From Actinomycetota bacterium (GTDB taxonomy: Bacteria > Actinomycetota > Thermoleophilia > Gaiellales > Gaiellaceae), in assembly GCA_005884005.1 (NCBI GenBank), contig VAWI01000054.1, forward strand, positions 1 to 36,623: a stretch of 36,623 bases of DNA. Direction: 5' to 3'. The position numbers were made by a program, and so were the translations under genes. The notes beneath the pieces were generated by a model. That model did no database searches, was not told the DNA's origin, and saw only the letters and a list, made by a program, of their open reading frames with translations. This document shows, in pieces, positions 23,519 to 31,822 of this stretch; the stretch's first letter is position 1; each line of letters begins with the position of its first letter.

Positions 23519-23563
23519 CCGTCGGAAGCCGTCATGCCCGCGAAGCGGGCGGATTTCCGACGG
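23519..23563 (-). terminator. nested hairpin after the MFS-cNMP gene
   Basis: An outer stem CCGTCGGA/TCCGACGG (23519-23526 with 23556-23563) encloses an inner stem GCCCGC-GAA-GCGGGC (23536-23550). It lies 13 bp beyond the stop of the minus-strand MFS-cNMP gene and is the likely transcript end. No U-tract follows. Confidence 0.5.
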
Positions 23564-23575
23564 AGCGGGGTCGGC

Positions 23576-25237
23576 TCAGAGACGCCCTGCCGAGGCCGAG
23601 CCGAGGTGGGTCGCGATCACCGCGTCCGCGGCTTCGGCGCTGGGCGCGTGGCCGGTCACTGCGGCAATGAAGATGTCGCGCTCGAGGGCGTGGAGCTCGA
23701 CCTCGGTACGGGCTGTCACCGTCGCGGTGCGTGGGACATCGCGCAGAAGGGCGATCTCGCCGAAGTAACCACCGCGGCCGAGGGTCACAGGCGGTCGGCT
23801 CTCGGGCGAAACGATCACCTCTCCTGCTTCGACCACGTAGAAGCGGTCGCCGTGATCGCCTCGACGGAAGACGACGTCGCCGGCGGCCAACCGGACCTGC
23901 GAGAGATGCGAGGCGACCTGCTCGAGGGTCACCTGCGGCAGCGGCGCGAAGATCGGAACGCCGCGGAGCAGCGAGAGCTCTTCCTCCGGCACGAGCGCCG
24001 GCGCGTCGACCGTGCCGAGACGCCGCCAGAAGAGGAGCACGACCACGCAGAGCCCGCCGCCCGCCGCGATGAGGGCGCCGCGCGGGCCGAACGCGGACGT
24101 CAGCAAAGGCGCGAGAATCGCCCCGATCCCGATCGTCGCGAGGAAGACGCTCTCGAGCACTCCGAAGACCCTTGCCCGTACCTCGTCCGGCGCCATCCGT
24201 TGGAGCAGCGTCAAGCCTGCGACGTCGACGAGTACGTTGCCGACTCCGACGACGCCGAAGCAGAAAAGGGCCAGGGCCACGCTCGGGCTCAGACCGAGCA
24301 GAACCAGAGGGACGCCCCAGAGCAGGATTCCGAGTCCGAAAACCGTGGCGAGGCGGCCGGTCGAGATCACGCCGAGCAGTACGATGGCTCCGGCAAGAGC
24401 GCCGACGCCGTTGGCCGAGTTGAGGAAACCGACCCCCGACGGCCCGAGGTCGAGAATGCGGAGCGCCGTCACGACGAGCAGGACGCGCATGATCCCGGCG
24501 ACCACGGTCTGCGCACCGTAGAGCCCGACGACGAGCCGTAGCCGGCCTTCCCCGGCGATCGCGCGGAAGCCCGCGAGAGCCTCCCGACCGATGCTGTCGA
24601 CCTCGATGCCCGGGTCGCCGCGGCTGTCGGTACGAACCCGGCCGAGGATGAGCGCCGACCATAAAAAGAGCGCTGCCGTCGCCGCGAAGACCGCACCGAC
24701 GCTGGTCACGGCGAGCAGTAGGCCGCCGAGCGCCGGGCCGATGAAGAAACCAACGCTTTCGAGGGTCGTCGAGGTCGCGTTCGCCGCGGTCAGCTCCTCG
24801 GGTGATCTCGCCAGTGAAGGGAGCAACGCGGACTGGGCCGGCCCGAAGGCGGTGCTCGCCAGCGCGGTCAGAACTGCGAGCGAGTAGACGATCACGGTCG
24901 AGGCTCCCGCAAAGACTGCCGCCCCGGCGCCTCCCATGGCGCAGACACGAGCGAGGTCGGCCGCCACCATGATTCGTCTGCGCCAGAAGCGGTCCCCGAG
25001 GAGCGCCGCGAACGGTGCGACGACAGCGGCGGGAAGGAGGCGGACGAGCGCAACCACTCCGACGGCGGCTGCGCCGCCGGCCCGATAGGCGAAAACGGCA
25101 AGCGCGACCTCGTATCCCCACTGTCCGATCACCGAGCCACCCCAGGCAAGCTCGATCCGGCGTAGATCCGGGTTGGCGAAGACCGCCGCGAACGCTCGGA
25201 GCGACTCGCCGAGGCGCCGGCGCAGGGAGGTCCGCAC
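23576..25237 (-). CDS. MFS transporter fused to a C-terminal cyclic-nucleotide-binding domain
   Basis: A 553-residue fusion. Residues 1-410 form an MFS_3-type transporter with about twelve helices (NPDLRRIELAWGGSVIGQWG start, 'ALLGDRFWRRRIMVAADLAR' loop, 'TAANATSTTLESVGFFIGPA' segment). Residues about 425-545 are a CRP/cNMP-binding beta-roll. It opens with LRGVPIFAPL, and its phosphate-binding cassette reads GGYFGEIALLRDVPRTATV, keeping the Glu and Arg needed for cyclic nucleotide contact. The domain should lie on the cytoplasmic side. Direct gating of transport by cAMP or cGMP is a reasonable inference. The gene appears monocistronic, ending at the hairpin at 23519-23563. Confidence 0.88.
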   Translation of the reverse strand: MRTSLRRRLGESLRAFAAVFANPDLRRIELAWGGSVIGQWGYEVALAVFAYRAGGAAAVGVVALVRLLPAAVVAPFAALLGDRFWRRRIMVAADLARVCAMGGAGAAVFAGASTVIVYSLAVLTALASTAFGPAQSALLPSLARSPEELTAANATSTTLESVGFFIGPALGGLLLAVTSVGAVFAATAALFLWSALILGRVRTDSRGDPGIEVDSIGREALAGFRAIAGEGRLRLVVGLYGAQTVVAGIMRVLLVVTALRILDLGPSGVGFLNSANGVGALAGAIVLLGVISTGRLATVFGLGILLWGVPLVLLGLSPSVALALFCFGVVGVGNVLVDVAGLTLLQRMAPDEVRARVFGVLESVFLATIGIGAILAPLLTSAFGPRGALIAAGGGLCVVVLLFWRRLGTVDAPALVPEEELSLLRGVPIFAPLPQVTLEQVASHLSQVRLAAGDVVFRRGDHGDRFYVVEAGEVIVSPESRPPVTLGRGGYFGEIALLRDVPRTATVTARTEVELHALERDIFIAAVTGHAPSAEAADAVIATHLGSASAGRL

Positions 25238-25346
25238 CGTCGGACAATCGCAGGCCGGCTTGCGTTTTTGAAGCAGTGGGCGGAAGATCGCGCGCGTAGA
25301 GCGCGTCTAGCAGGTGCTTTCTTTTTTTCTCGAACAGGAGGCTTCC

Positions 25347-25496
25347 ATGGAAGGCGAGCACGAGAAGTACAACCGACCCGCTGACGAAGACGGCGAGGTC
25401 GAAGCGCACCAGTTCATCGAGGACGAGTCGAAGCGCGAGAAGTACGTCGACTCGCCTGCCGACGAAGACGACGACGTCGAAGCGCACAAGGTCTAG
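25347..25496 (+). CDS. 49-residue acidic protein with two copies of a PADED-VEAH motif
   Basis: A very acidic small protein from ATG 25347, with AGGAGG 25337-25342 upstream. It contains two repeats, EKYNRPADEDGEVEAHQ and EKYVDSPADEDDDVEAHK, joined by FIEDESKR. There are no Cys, no hydrophobic core and no signal peptide, so it is probably disordered. I recall VEAH-containing short repeats in other actinobacterial hypothetical proteins but know no function. A run of T (25319-25329) precedes the gene, unusual in this GC-rich context. The gene stands alone, converging on a GNAT gene. Confidence 0.68.
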   Translation: MEGEHEKYNRPADEDGEVEAHQFIEDESKREKYVDSPADEDDDVEAHKV

Positions 25497-25514
25497 GAGG
25501 TTGGGCTCGGCTGG

Positions 25515-25536
25515 CGGCGGGACTGCGGCCCCGCCG
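25515..25536. terminator. hairpin between the acidic small gene and the GNAT gene
   Basis: CGGCGGG (25515-25521) pairs with CCCGCCG (25530-25536) around an 8-base loop. A wider pairing encloses it: GGTTGGGCTC (25499-25508) with GAGCCCCAACC (25568-25578), one base bulged. Placed between convergent genes, it may terminate both. Confidence 0.45.
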
Positions 25537-25588
25537 CTTCCGCTCGCGCTCGACGGCGGTCAGGTTTGAGCCCCAACCCACAACTCGC

Positions 25589-25981
25589 CTAAAGCTCGAG
25601 CTCGAGAAAGTTCGCGCCGGGGACCGGGTTGTGGCGGTAAGCCTCCGTTTCTCGGAAACCGAGCGAGCGGTACAGCGCCTGTGCCGCAGTCATTTCCGGC
25701 AGCGTGTCGAGGAGCATGCGGCTGTAGCCGCGTGCCCGCGCCTCGGCGATCACCGCCTCGGCGAGCTGTCGGCCGTGCCCGCTGCCCCGCGCGACCGGCC
25801 TGACGTACAGGCGCTTCATCTCACAGGTGAGCTCGTCGACGCGGCGCAGGGCGACGCAGCCGTAATCCCCTAGCAGCACTAGCTCGTAGAAGCCGAGCGG
25901 GTCGGCGAGCTCCGACTCGAAGTCCTGGAACGAAAGGTCGAGCTGGAGGCTCTTCGCGTACTCGCGGAGGAAACCTTGCAC
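25589..25981 (-). CDS. GNAT-family N-acetyltransferase
   Basis: This acetyl-CoA-dependent N-acetyltransferase of 130 residues from GTG 25981 shows the acetyl-CoA loop VRPVARGSGHGRQLAEAVI (Q/R-x-x-G-x-G/A type) and the C-terminal signature MTAAQALYRSLGFRETEAYR. The reading frame stays open upstream with LIRPALPEDQET, the usual first strand of GNAT proteins, so translation may begin at a CTG (26017-26015) that overlaps the upstream gene's stop; no ATG, GTG or TTG is available there. Otherwise the first strand is missing. The acceptor substrate is unknown. Confidence 0.82.
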   Translation of the reverse strand: MQGFLREYAKSLQLDLSFQDFESELADPLGFYELVLLGDYGCVALRRVDELTCEMKRLYVRPVARGSGHGRQLAEAVIAEARARGYSRMLLDTLPEMTAAQALYRSLGFRETEAYRHNPVPGANFLELEL

Positions 25982-26018
25982 GGTTTCCTGATCTTCGGGC
26001 AGCGCTGGACGGATCAGC

Positions 26019-27605
26019 TCAGCGAACCAGCGCGACCCAGGTGCTCTGGTGTTGGTGGCCCTTGCCGGCTTCGGTCAGCACGAGGGTGTTCGAACCGTCG
26101 GGGTTCGGGATCAGCGGCGCCGGCTCGCCCGCGGACGCTTGCTGTCCCTGGCAGCGCGCTATGTACGTGAAGCCGCCCGCGGACGCGAGCTCGTTGTAGT
26201 CGCCCTCGAACGAGCCGTCGCGCGAGAAGGCGTCGTAGTAGGGGTTCGAGGCCACCTTGTCGACCTTCAGCGGCGCCGTCCAGGTACTGCCGCCGTCGAA
26301 GGAGCCCTGGTAGTACGTGTCGATCACCGGCGCGTAGAGCGGCCCCTGGTCAGACTCGTCTCGCGTGCGATAGGCGACGTGCACGGTTCCGTCACTGCCG
26401 ACCGCGACCGTGACGCCGTAGTGGTCGACATGGTCCGAGGTCGAGCCAGGGTTGATCCGCTGCGGCGCTGTCCAAGTCAGCCCGTTGTCGAACGAGCGGC
26501 TGAGGACGGCGTCGTTCGTCCCGTCCGAGCGGTAGCGCCCGTCGTCCCAGACCGAGTAGATCGTTCCTGAGATCGGATCGGCGGCCGCCGCCGGAAGGCC
26601 CTCGCTTGCACGCTGTGTGGGCTGGCCGTTGCTCTGGTTGCCGGCGACATCGACCGGAGGCGTGAAGACGAGCGGGGCTGGGTAGGGGGTCGTGCCCGCG
26701 GCGGGCGCCGCCATGAAGACCTGCTCGTTTGCCTGAGCGTCCAACTCGTCGGGCCCTGATGGAACGGGGACGCCGCCGGTGATCGTGTTCATAACGATTC
26801 CAAGGCCGCCGTTCTTCATCACCACCGGGTAAGCGCCGACTCCCTGTCCAGGGAAGACGAGCCCGGGAATCGTCTGGAAGTCGGGCAACCAGTTCGAGAG
26901 CCGGTCGCAGTCGTGGTCGCAGTAGTCGTAGAGGATGGGCGCGATCCGGTCCCACACGACATAGACGCGTCCCTGATGGTGGCCGGGCGCGTCGCTGTTG
27001 TCTACGACGATCCAGTTCTTGTCGTTCAGCCCGCCCAGCATGTCGTCCTGCAGGAGGACGGGCGGGCCCCAATGCAGGCCGCCGTCCTTGGAGACGTTGA
27101 CAGCGATGCCGCTGCGCAGCCCCGCGTCCTTGTTGAAGTCGAAGACGAGCGAATTGGCGTACACGACGTTGTTCGGCCCGAAGGCGACGACGGCGTCGCT
27201 CGCCCGTTCGAACACGCCTCCCTGTCCGGGGTAGGTGGTCAGCCCGGGTAGCTCGCCGGTCCGCCAGCTCCTGCCGCCGTCCGTGCTCGTCGCGAATCCG
27301 TTGGTCGCATCGCCGCCGTCTGCGATCCGTCCTTCCTGGTAGACGGTGACGACGTTCTTGGCATTCGCCGGGTTGACGGCGATCGAGGGCTCGATCTCGG
27401 TGTCCGGCTGCACGTAGTCCTGGATTGGATCCGGCGTCGCCGGCGTCAGGCTCCCGAGCCTGTCGGAGCCTGTCTTCACGTCGCTCACGAGCTTCGGCGA
27501 GGTCGATGGGCCGCGCCCGGCGCTGGCCGAGCCGATTGCGGCAAGAACCAGCAAGAAGGTCCCCGCGCTTGCGAGAACGAATGGCAAACGTCGCCGTCTC
27601 AACAT
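26019..27605 (-). CDS. secreted Asp-box (sialidase-fold) protein
   Basis: A 528-residue exported protein. ATG 27605 follows a GGGGGG run and starts a clean signal peptide (MLRRRRLPFVLASAGTFLLV…SASAG). Asp boxes include STDGGRSW, SKDGGLHW, SFDNGLTW and SFDGGSTW, spaced as propeller blades. The segment YDYCDHDCDRLSNW holds two close Cys and several Asp, possibly a metal or disulfide site. It has the phrase EPSIAVNPANAKNVVTVYQ, common in exo-alpha-sialidase-annotated actinobacterial proteins, but I cannot show a catalytic Arg triad. It is divergent from a second Asp-box gene at 27772. The GNAT frame overlaps its 3' end. Confidence 0.82.
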   Translation of the reverse strand: MLRRRRLPFVLASAGTFLLVLAAIGSASAGRGPSTSPKLVSDVKTGSDRLGSLTPATPDPIQDYVQPDTEIEPSIAVNPANAKNVVTVYQEGRIADGGDATNGFATSTDGGRSWRTGELPGLTTYPGQGGVFERASDAVVAFGPNNVVYANSLVFDFNKDAGLRSGIAVNVSKDGGLHWGPPVLLQDDMLGGLNDKNWIVVDNSDAPGHHQGRVYVVWDRIAPILYDYCDHDCDRLSNWLPDFQTIPGLVFPGQGVGAYPVVMKNGGLGIVMNTITGGVPVPSGPDELDAQANEQVFMAAPAAGTTPYPAPLVFTPPVDVAGNQSNGQPTQRASEGLPAAAADPISGTIYSVWDDGRYRSDGTNDAVLSRSFDNGLTWTAPQRINPGSTSDHVDHYGVTVAVGSDGTVHVAYRTRDESDQGPLYAPVIDTYYQGSFDGGSTWTAPLKVDKVASNPYYDAFSRDGSFEGDYNELASAGGFTYIARCQGQQASAGEPAPLIPNPDGSNTLVLTEAGKGHQHQSTWVALVR

Positions 27606-27771
27606 CGTCGCCCCCCGAGGCTCGTAATCCGGATGACGCACGTCTTCCCGACCGAGATGCCGATCTAAACCCGCGGGCGCTGCTGGTTGCGATTCCGCTC
27701 CGCAGGGTAAGGAGCACCGGTGACACGAGCGCGGGCCTCCCCGCGCATTCGCCCAGAGAGGAGGACGATTG

Positions 27772-29256
27772 ATGGAGCCGCTTTCGCGCTTGCGGCGGAT
27801 TCGGGTGTTGGCGGTGGGCGTCGTGCTGGGTTTGGCCGCGCTCGCGGGCGTCCTGGCCGCCCGGGGCTCAGCCGTGACGCCGGGACCGACCTTCGCGCCC
27901 CCCGTCTACGTCGACCAGGATCTCGCCGGTGGTGAGCCGGAGGTCTTCGCGGACGCGCAGCACGGAACGCTGATCTACACCGCGCACGAGGGAACGACCC
28001 ACCTCTACCGGGACGGGATCGTCAGCTCGCCGTGGGGTGACTTCAGCTTCGTCACCAACTACTGCAACCAGGTCAACGTCTGGACGTCGTCAGACGGTGG
28101 CGTCAATTGGTTCCGAGACCGCTACCTCGGGAGCCCGTGTCCGACGAACCCGGCGATCAACACCGGCTTCAGCGATCCTGACCTCACCCAGGATGCCGGC
28201 GGGCGCGTCTACAACACGGGTATCGATCTCGTCAACGACGCGCTCTTCTCGTCGATCGACGGCGGCAAGACGTGGGACAAGGGGAACGCGGATTGCCACG
28301 ACGGCGACCGGCCGTGGCTCGCCGGCGGCAAGGCGGACCAGGTCTTCATGGGAACCGACACGGTCGAGGGAAGCGGAAGCGGCCACCAGGTGTTCGTCTC
28401 GAACGACGGCGGTAACAGCTGCAGCGCCACGGGGATCGCCGACAGCGGCTCGCTTCCGGACGGCGGCTCGTTCACTGCCGACGGCAAGCTCTATTACGAC
28501 AAGCTGAAGTCAACCGTCGTCGAGCCTGCGATCTTCCAGCATGCCGATGGCAGCTTCGGTCTCGGCATCAGCACCTTGCCGGCCGGCGGCTCCTCGTTCA
28601 CGCCGCACGAAGGCGTTCGCGGGACGTCGATGTTCGCCCACTGGCCGGCGATCGCGATCGATTCGGCCGGCACCATCTACCTCACCTGGGACACCGAAAA
28701 CCGGCAGGCCGGCACCAGCAGCGGTTGCGACGGCGCGGAGACGCCGGCTCCGAACTCGATCATGCTCGTCTACACCAAGGACCTCGGCAAGACGTGGTCG
28801 TCGCCGAGGACGGTCACCCATCCCGGCACGCGGGTGTTCTGGCCGTGGATCACGGCGGGCGATGCAGGGAAGGTTTCGGTGATCTGGTACCAGACCGAGC
28901 CGCAGGACGGCCTGCCCGACTCCGATTGCCAGACCGGCCACATCCATGCGATGGAGGCCACCTTGCTCGCGGCCAACGGCAACAAGCCGCAGCAGTGGAT
29001 CGCGGACGCCGCCGGACGGGCCATCCACATCGGCTGGGTTTGCCAAGGCGGCACTCTCTGCGTCGCGACCGGCCAGGACCGTCGGCTCGGCGACTACTTC
29101 ACGAACACGCTCGATTCGCGCGGGTGTGTCCTGATCGCGACCGGTGACACTCGCCTCAGCGATCCGACCACCGGCGGCCCCTTACCGACCGCACGCCCGC
29201 TCTTTGTCCGCCAGAACGGCGGCCCGCGCCTGATCGGCTCTGGGACCTGCTCCTAG
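27772..29256 (+). CDS. secreted Asp-box (sialidase-fold) protein
   Basis: This 494-residue exported protein uses ATG 27772 with GAGGAGG about 8 bp upstream. A signal/anchor helix (VLAVGVVLGLAALAGVLAA) is followed by propeller repeats with Asp boxes SSDGGVNW, SIDGGKTW, SNDGGNSC (altered) and TKDLGKTW. It has several Cys (for example in TNYCNQ, SPCPTN, NADCHD, DSDCQT and WVCQGG) that could form disulfides outside the cell. It is divergent from a related gene but only moderately similar, so they are not recent duplicates. The transcript should end at the hairpin 29271-29306. Confidence 0.8.
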   Translation: MEPLSRLRRIRVLAVGVVLGLAALAGVLAARGSAVTPGPTFAPPVYVDQDLAGGEPEVFADAQHGTLIYTAHEGTTHLYRDGIVSSPWGDFSFVTNYCNQVNVWTSSDGGVNWFRDRYLGSPCPTNPAINTGFSDPDLTQDAGGRVYNTGIDLVNDALFSSIDGGKTWDKGNADCHDGDRPWLAGGKADQVFMGTDTVEGSGSGHQVFVSNDGGNSCSATGIADSGSLPDGGSFTADGKLYYDKLKSTVVEPAIFQHADGSFGLGISTLPAGGSSFTPHEGVRGTSMFAHWPAIAIDSAGTIYLTWDTENRQAGTSSGCDGAETPAPNSIMLVYTKDLGKTWSSPRTVTHPGTRVFWPWITAGDAGKVSVIWYQTEPQDGLPDSDCQTGHIHAMEATLLAANGNKPQQWIADAAGRAIHIGWVCQGGTLCVATGQDRRLGDYFTNTLDSRGCVLIATGDTRLSDPTTGGPLPTARPLFVRQNGGPRLIGSGTCS

Positions 29257-29270
29257 ACACCCGAATGCGC

Positions 29271-29306
29271 CGTCACGGCGGAGGGCATTGCCCCTCCGCC
29301 GTGACG
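29271..29306 (+). terminator. strong hairpin after the Asp-box gene
   Basis: CGTCACGGCGGAGGG (29271-29285) and CCCTCCGCCGTGACG (29292-29306) form a perfect 15-bp stem with a 6-base loop, 14 bp after the stop codon. There is no U-tract, as often in high-GC actinobacteria. It separates the Asp-box gene from the phosphatase gene. Confidence 0.82.
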
Positions 29307-29362
29307 CGTGCTCCAGGTCGGCGCCCCAAGCAAGCGCCTTCGAGCCTCTTTCACAGTCGCGC

Positions 29363-29368
29363 TAGGTT
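29363..29368 (+). promoter_or_regulatory. -10 box of the phosphatase gene (leaderless start)
   Basis: TAGGTT ends 7 nt before the GTG start at 29376, placing the transcription start at or beside the start codon. No Shine-Dalgarno precedes the GTG, and no consensus -35 is visible. Confidence 0.45.
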
Positions 29369-29375
29369 AGGCGTC

Positions 29376-30593
29376 GTGGGTGAGAGCCGGCAATCGTTGA
29401 ACTTGAATTCGTTGCTGGCGGCAGTCGAGGCGGCCCCGCCGGTCGCGGCGGCCGACGTGCTCGCCGGCGCGCTGGCGGAGGCGATCGATGCCCGCGAAGT
29501 CAGCTTCTTGATCGCCGACTTCAGTGGGCAGTCGCTGATTCGACTGGGCCACGCCGGCGGGAAAGGGCGCTTGCAGGGGAAGGAGACTGCGGAGCGCGTG
29601 CCATTGGTTGGGACGCCGCACGGGCGGGCGCTCGCCGTCCAGGCCGTCGAGGTGATCGACGAGGACGGCGGCGCTCGGTTGTTCGCGCCGGTGACCAGCC
29701 GCGGTGAAGCGGTCGGCGTTCTGGAGCTTCTGCTTGATGACTTCCCGGCTAAGCAGACGGTGGCCGATGTCGCTCAGGCGGCGCACTTCTTGGCTTACGT
29801 CGTGATCGCAAACCGCCGGTACACCGACCTTTTCGAGTGGGGACAACGCTCGGTTCCGTTGTCGCTCGCGGCGGAGATCCAGCATCGGCTGTTGCCGGGA
29901 GCCTTCACGTGCGAGGCCGGGCAGTTCACTCTCGCTGCCTGGCTGCAACCGGCAGGTGAGATCGGCGGTGACACCTTCGATTTTTCGCTGGACCGAGACG
30001 CGCTGCATCTGTCAATGACCGATGCGATGGGCCACACGATGGATGCCGCGCTCTTGGCGACGGTGCTGGTCGGAGGCCTACGCAACGCCCGCCGTCGAGG
30101 CGTTGAGCTGGCCGAGCAGGCGAGGCTGGCGAATGATGCGCTGGCCGAGCAGGCCGGGGAGAGCCAGTTCGTCACCGGGCTGCTTGTGCGGATCGACCTC
30201 CTAAGAGCCACGGCGGAAATCGTCAACGCCGGCCACCCGCCGCCGCTACGGATTCGGGCCGGGGAGGTCGATCAACTTGACTTGGAGGCTGACCCCCCGT
30301 TCGGGGTTCGGCTCGGACGCGCCTACCGCGTGCAATCGCTGCCACTGCAGGTTGGCGACCGGCTGATCTTCGTCACCGACGGCATGTTGGAGCGCGACGC
30401 CGCGCTCATGAACATCGGTGCCATCCTGACCGCCAGCATCGACATGCATCCTCGCGAGGCGGTACAGGACCTCACTCGGGCGGTCCTCAAAGTCAGCGGT
30501 GGCCAGCTACGCGACGACGCCACGGCGCTCTGTCTCGATTGGCATGGCGGCCCTCCCCGGGACCGCGACGCGAGTTCGGGAGCCAACCGCTAA
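29376..30593 (+). CDS. GAF-SpoIIE (PP2C-type) protein serine phosphatase
   Basis: A 405-residue cytoplasmic phosphatase resembling RsbU/SpoIIE regulators that dephosphorylate anti-sigma-factor antagonists. Residues about 10-155 are GAF-like (ADVLAGALAEAIDAREVSFL, 'LFAPVTSRGEAVGVLEL'). The PP2C domain (about 170-390) has LQPAGEIGGDTFDF, the metal-binding DAMGHTMDAAL, NAGHPPPL, VTDGMLERD and DDATALCL. I chose GTG 29376 because the upstream in-frame sequence overlaps the terminator and reads as non-coding. No anti-sigma or antagonist gene is adjacent. Its TAA overlaps the stop of the convergent flippase-like gene. Confidence 0.88.
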   Translation: MGESRQSLNLNSLLAAVEAAPPVAAADVLAGALAEAIDAREVSFLIADFSGQSLIRLGHAGGKGRLQGKETAERVPLVGTPHGRALAVQAVEVIDEDGGARLFAPVTSRGEAVGVLELLLDDFPAKQTVADVAQAAHFLAYVVIANRRYTDLFEWGQRSVPLSLAAEIQHRLLPGAFTCEAGQFTLAAWLQPAGEIGGDTFDFSLDRDALHLSMTDAMGHTMDAALLATVLVGGLRNARRRGVELAEQARLANDALAEQAGESQFVTGLLVRIDLLRATAEIVNAGHPPPLRIRAGEVDQLDLEADPPFGVRLGRAYRVQSLPLQVGDRLIFVTDGMLERDAALMNIGAILTASIDMHPREAVQDLTRAVLKVSGGQLRDDATALCLDWHGGPPRDRDASSGANR

Positions 30594-31660
30594 GCGGCGC
30601 CCCGTGTCGTCGCCAGGGCCAGCCCGGTGCGACACGCCACGGCGAGGAGGAGAACCGCCGCGCCTGAGAAGATCCCGAGCGCCCCGACAGAGACGGCGAC
30701 GCTGAGCGCTTTCGAGGCCCCGACGCCGGATGCGATCAGGGCCGCACCGCCGGCGCCCACCTGCGTCGCTGCGCCCGCGGGACCGATTGGCAGCGCGGCA
30801 GCCGCCGCGCCGGCGCAGAGGAAAAGAAGCGCGAGAGGGAACGAGAAGCCGACCCCGAGCGTGCCGAGGAGCAAGAAGAGCGCAACCGCCCGGACGAGCC
30901 AGCAGGCGGACACGAGCGCCCACGATTGCGCTGCTGCCCGCCGGGAGGTCGTGCGCGGACTCAGCCAGCGCCCAAGCCGGAAGCGCAAGGCGCGCCTGCT
31001 CGCGGCCAGGCGCGGCAGGACGAGGATCAAAGCAGCGGCCGCGACTCCGGCGGCCGCGACCACCGCAAGCGCGGCGCGCATGGCCATCCCGGCGCCCGGA
31101 AACAAGGCGGCGGCAAAGGCGAGCGGCGCCAGGGCAACGCTGTCGATCAAGCCGAGCATGACAAGGGAGAGACAGAGCGCACGCACTCCGGCCGGACAAC
31201 CGGGGTAACGGCGGACGACGGCGACTCGCATCGCATCGTCGAAGCGGCCCGGAAGGACGATTCCCATCACCGCGGCGCCGCCGTTGCCGGCTGCAAGCGC
31301 AAGCACCTTTGGCCGCTCTGCCGGCGCGAACAGCCGTCCCCAGCCGTACGCCTTCAGGGCTTGGGCGAAGAGAAGGAGCACTCCGGCCGCCACGAGCAAA
31401 CCGGGATTTCCGCTCGCCAGCGGCCAGGAAGTCGTCGCGAAATGGTGAGCGGCCAGCAGGGCCAGGACGACCACGATGGCTCCTGACCCGGCGGAGAGCA
31501 TCCAGCGGCCTCTGCGTGAACGACCGAGACGCCAGAGCGCTCCGACCAAGAGCCGATATCTGCCCTCGAGAACGATCGGCGCGAGCGGGATGGCGATCAC
31601 CGCCAGAGGGTCCCGCTGGGGACGAGCGCTCGGTCGCAATGGGGTCGGGCCTAGATTCAT
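30590..31660 (-). CDS. lysylphosphatidylglycerol synthase TM-region/flippase-like membrane protein
   Basis: A 356-residue integral membrane protein with about eight hydrophobic segments. It resembles the UPF0104/LPG-synthase transmembrane family, with the conserved PGRFDDAMRVAVVRRYPG loop near 137-154 and a Gly/Ala-rich C-terminal bundle (AALPIGPAGAATQVGAGG). The soluble aminoacyl-transferase domain of MprF is absent, so the likely role is lipid or glycolipid translocation. ATG 31660 has AAGGAGAGGG upstream. Its stop (30592-30590) overlaps that of the phosphatase gene by 3 bp. Confidence 0.78.
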   Translation of the reverse strand: MNLGPTPLRPSARPQRDPLAVIAIPLAPIVLEGRYRLLVGALWRLGRSRRGRWMLSAGSGAIVVVLALLAAHHFATTSWPLASGNPGLLVAAGVLLLFAQALKAYGWGRLFAPAERPKVLALAAGNGGAAVMGIVLPGRFDDAMRVAVVRRYPGCPAGVRALCLSLVMLGLIDSVALAPLAFAAALFPGAGMAMRAALAVVAAAGVAAAALILVLPRLAASRRALRFRLGRWLSPRTTSRRAAAQSWALVSACWLVRAVALFLLLGTLGVGFSFPLALLFLCAGAAAAALPIGPAGAATQVGAGGAALIASGVGASKALSVAVSVGALGIFSGAAVLLLAVACRTGLALATTRGAA

Positions 31661-31704
31661 TGGCCCTCTCCTTCAAGATCAGCGCCAGTCAACTGAGTGT
31701 CTTG

Positions 31705-31710
31705 ATTGTA
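31705..31710 (-). promoter_or_regulatory. possible -10 box of the flippase-like gene
   Basis: Minus-strand TACAAT lies 44 bp upstream of the ATG at 31660, leaving room for a short leader with the AAGGAGAGGG site. No clear -35 is seen. The call rests on the hexamer alone. Confidence 0.3.
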
Positions 31711-31786
31711 CGCCGGGTGTGGCGGTTCCGATCACCGCTCGGCCGCAGGAGGGCAAGCCGCGAAGGCGGTTGCGCGCTGCTCTCGC

Positions 31787-31816
31787 TTGCGCCGATGAAC
31801 GCGGACCGAATATAAG
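31787..31816 (+). promoter_or_regulatory. promoter of the molybdenum hydroxylase operon
   Basis: TATAAG (31811-31816) is a near-consensus -10, six nt before the ATG at 31823, so transcription should start at the start codon (leaderless). TTGCGC (31787-31792), 18 bp upstream, is a partial -35. No Shine-Dalgarno precedes the ATG. Confidence 0.55.
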
Positions 31817-31822
31817 ACAGCG

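Noticed and set aside
23248-23535. Minus-strand open frame of 95 codons upstream of the collagen-like gene
   Set aside because: It overlaps the well-supported start and signal peptide of that gene, has no Shine-Dalgarno and no recognisable pattern.
25347-25981. A RiPP system formed by the acidic repeat protein and the GNAT gene
   Set aside because: The genes are convergent, not an operon, and no typical modifying enzyme, leader motif or dedicated exporter is adjacent.
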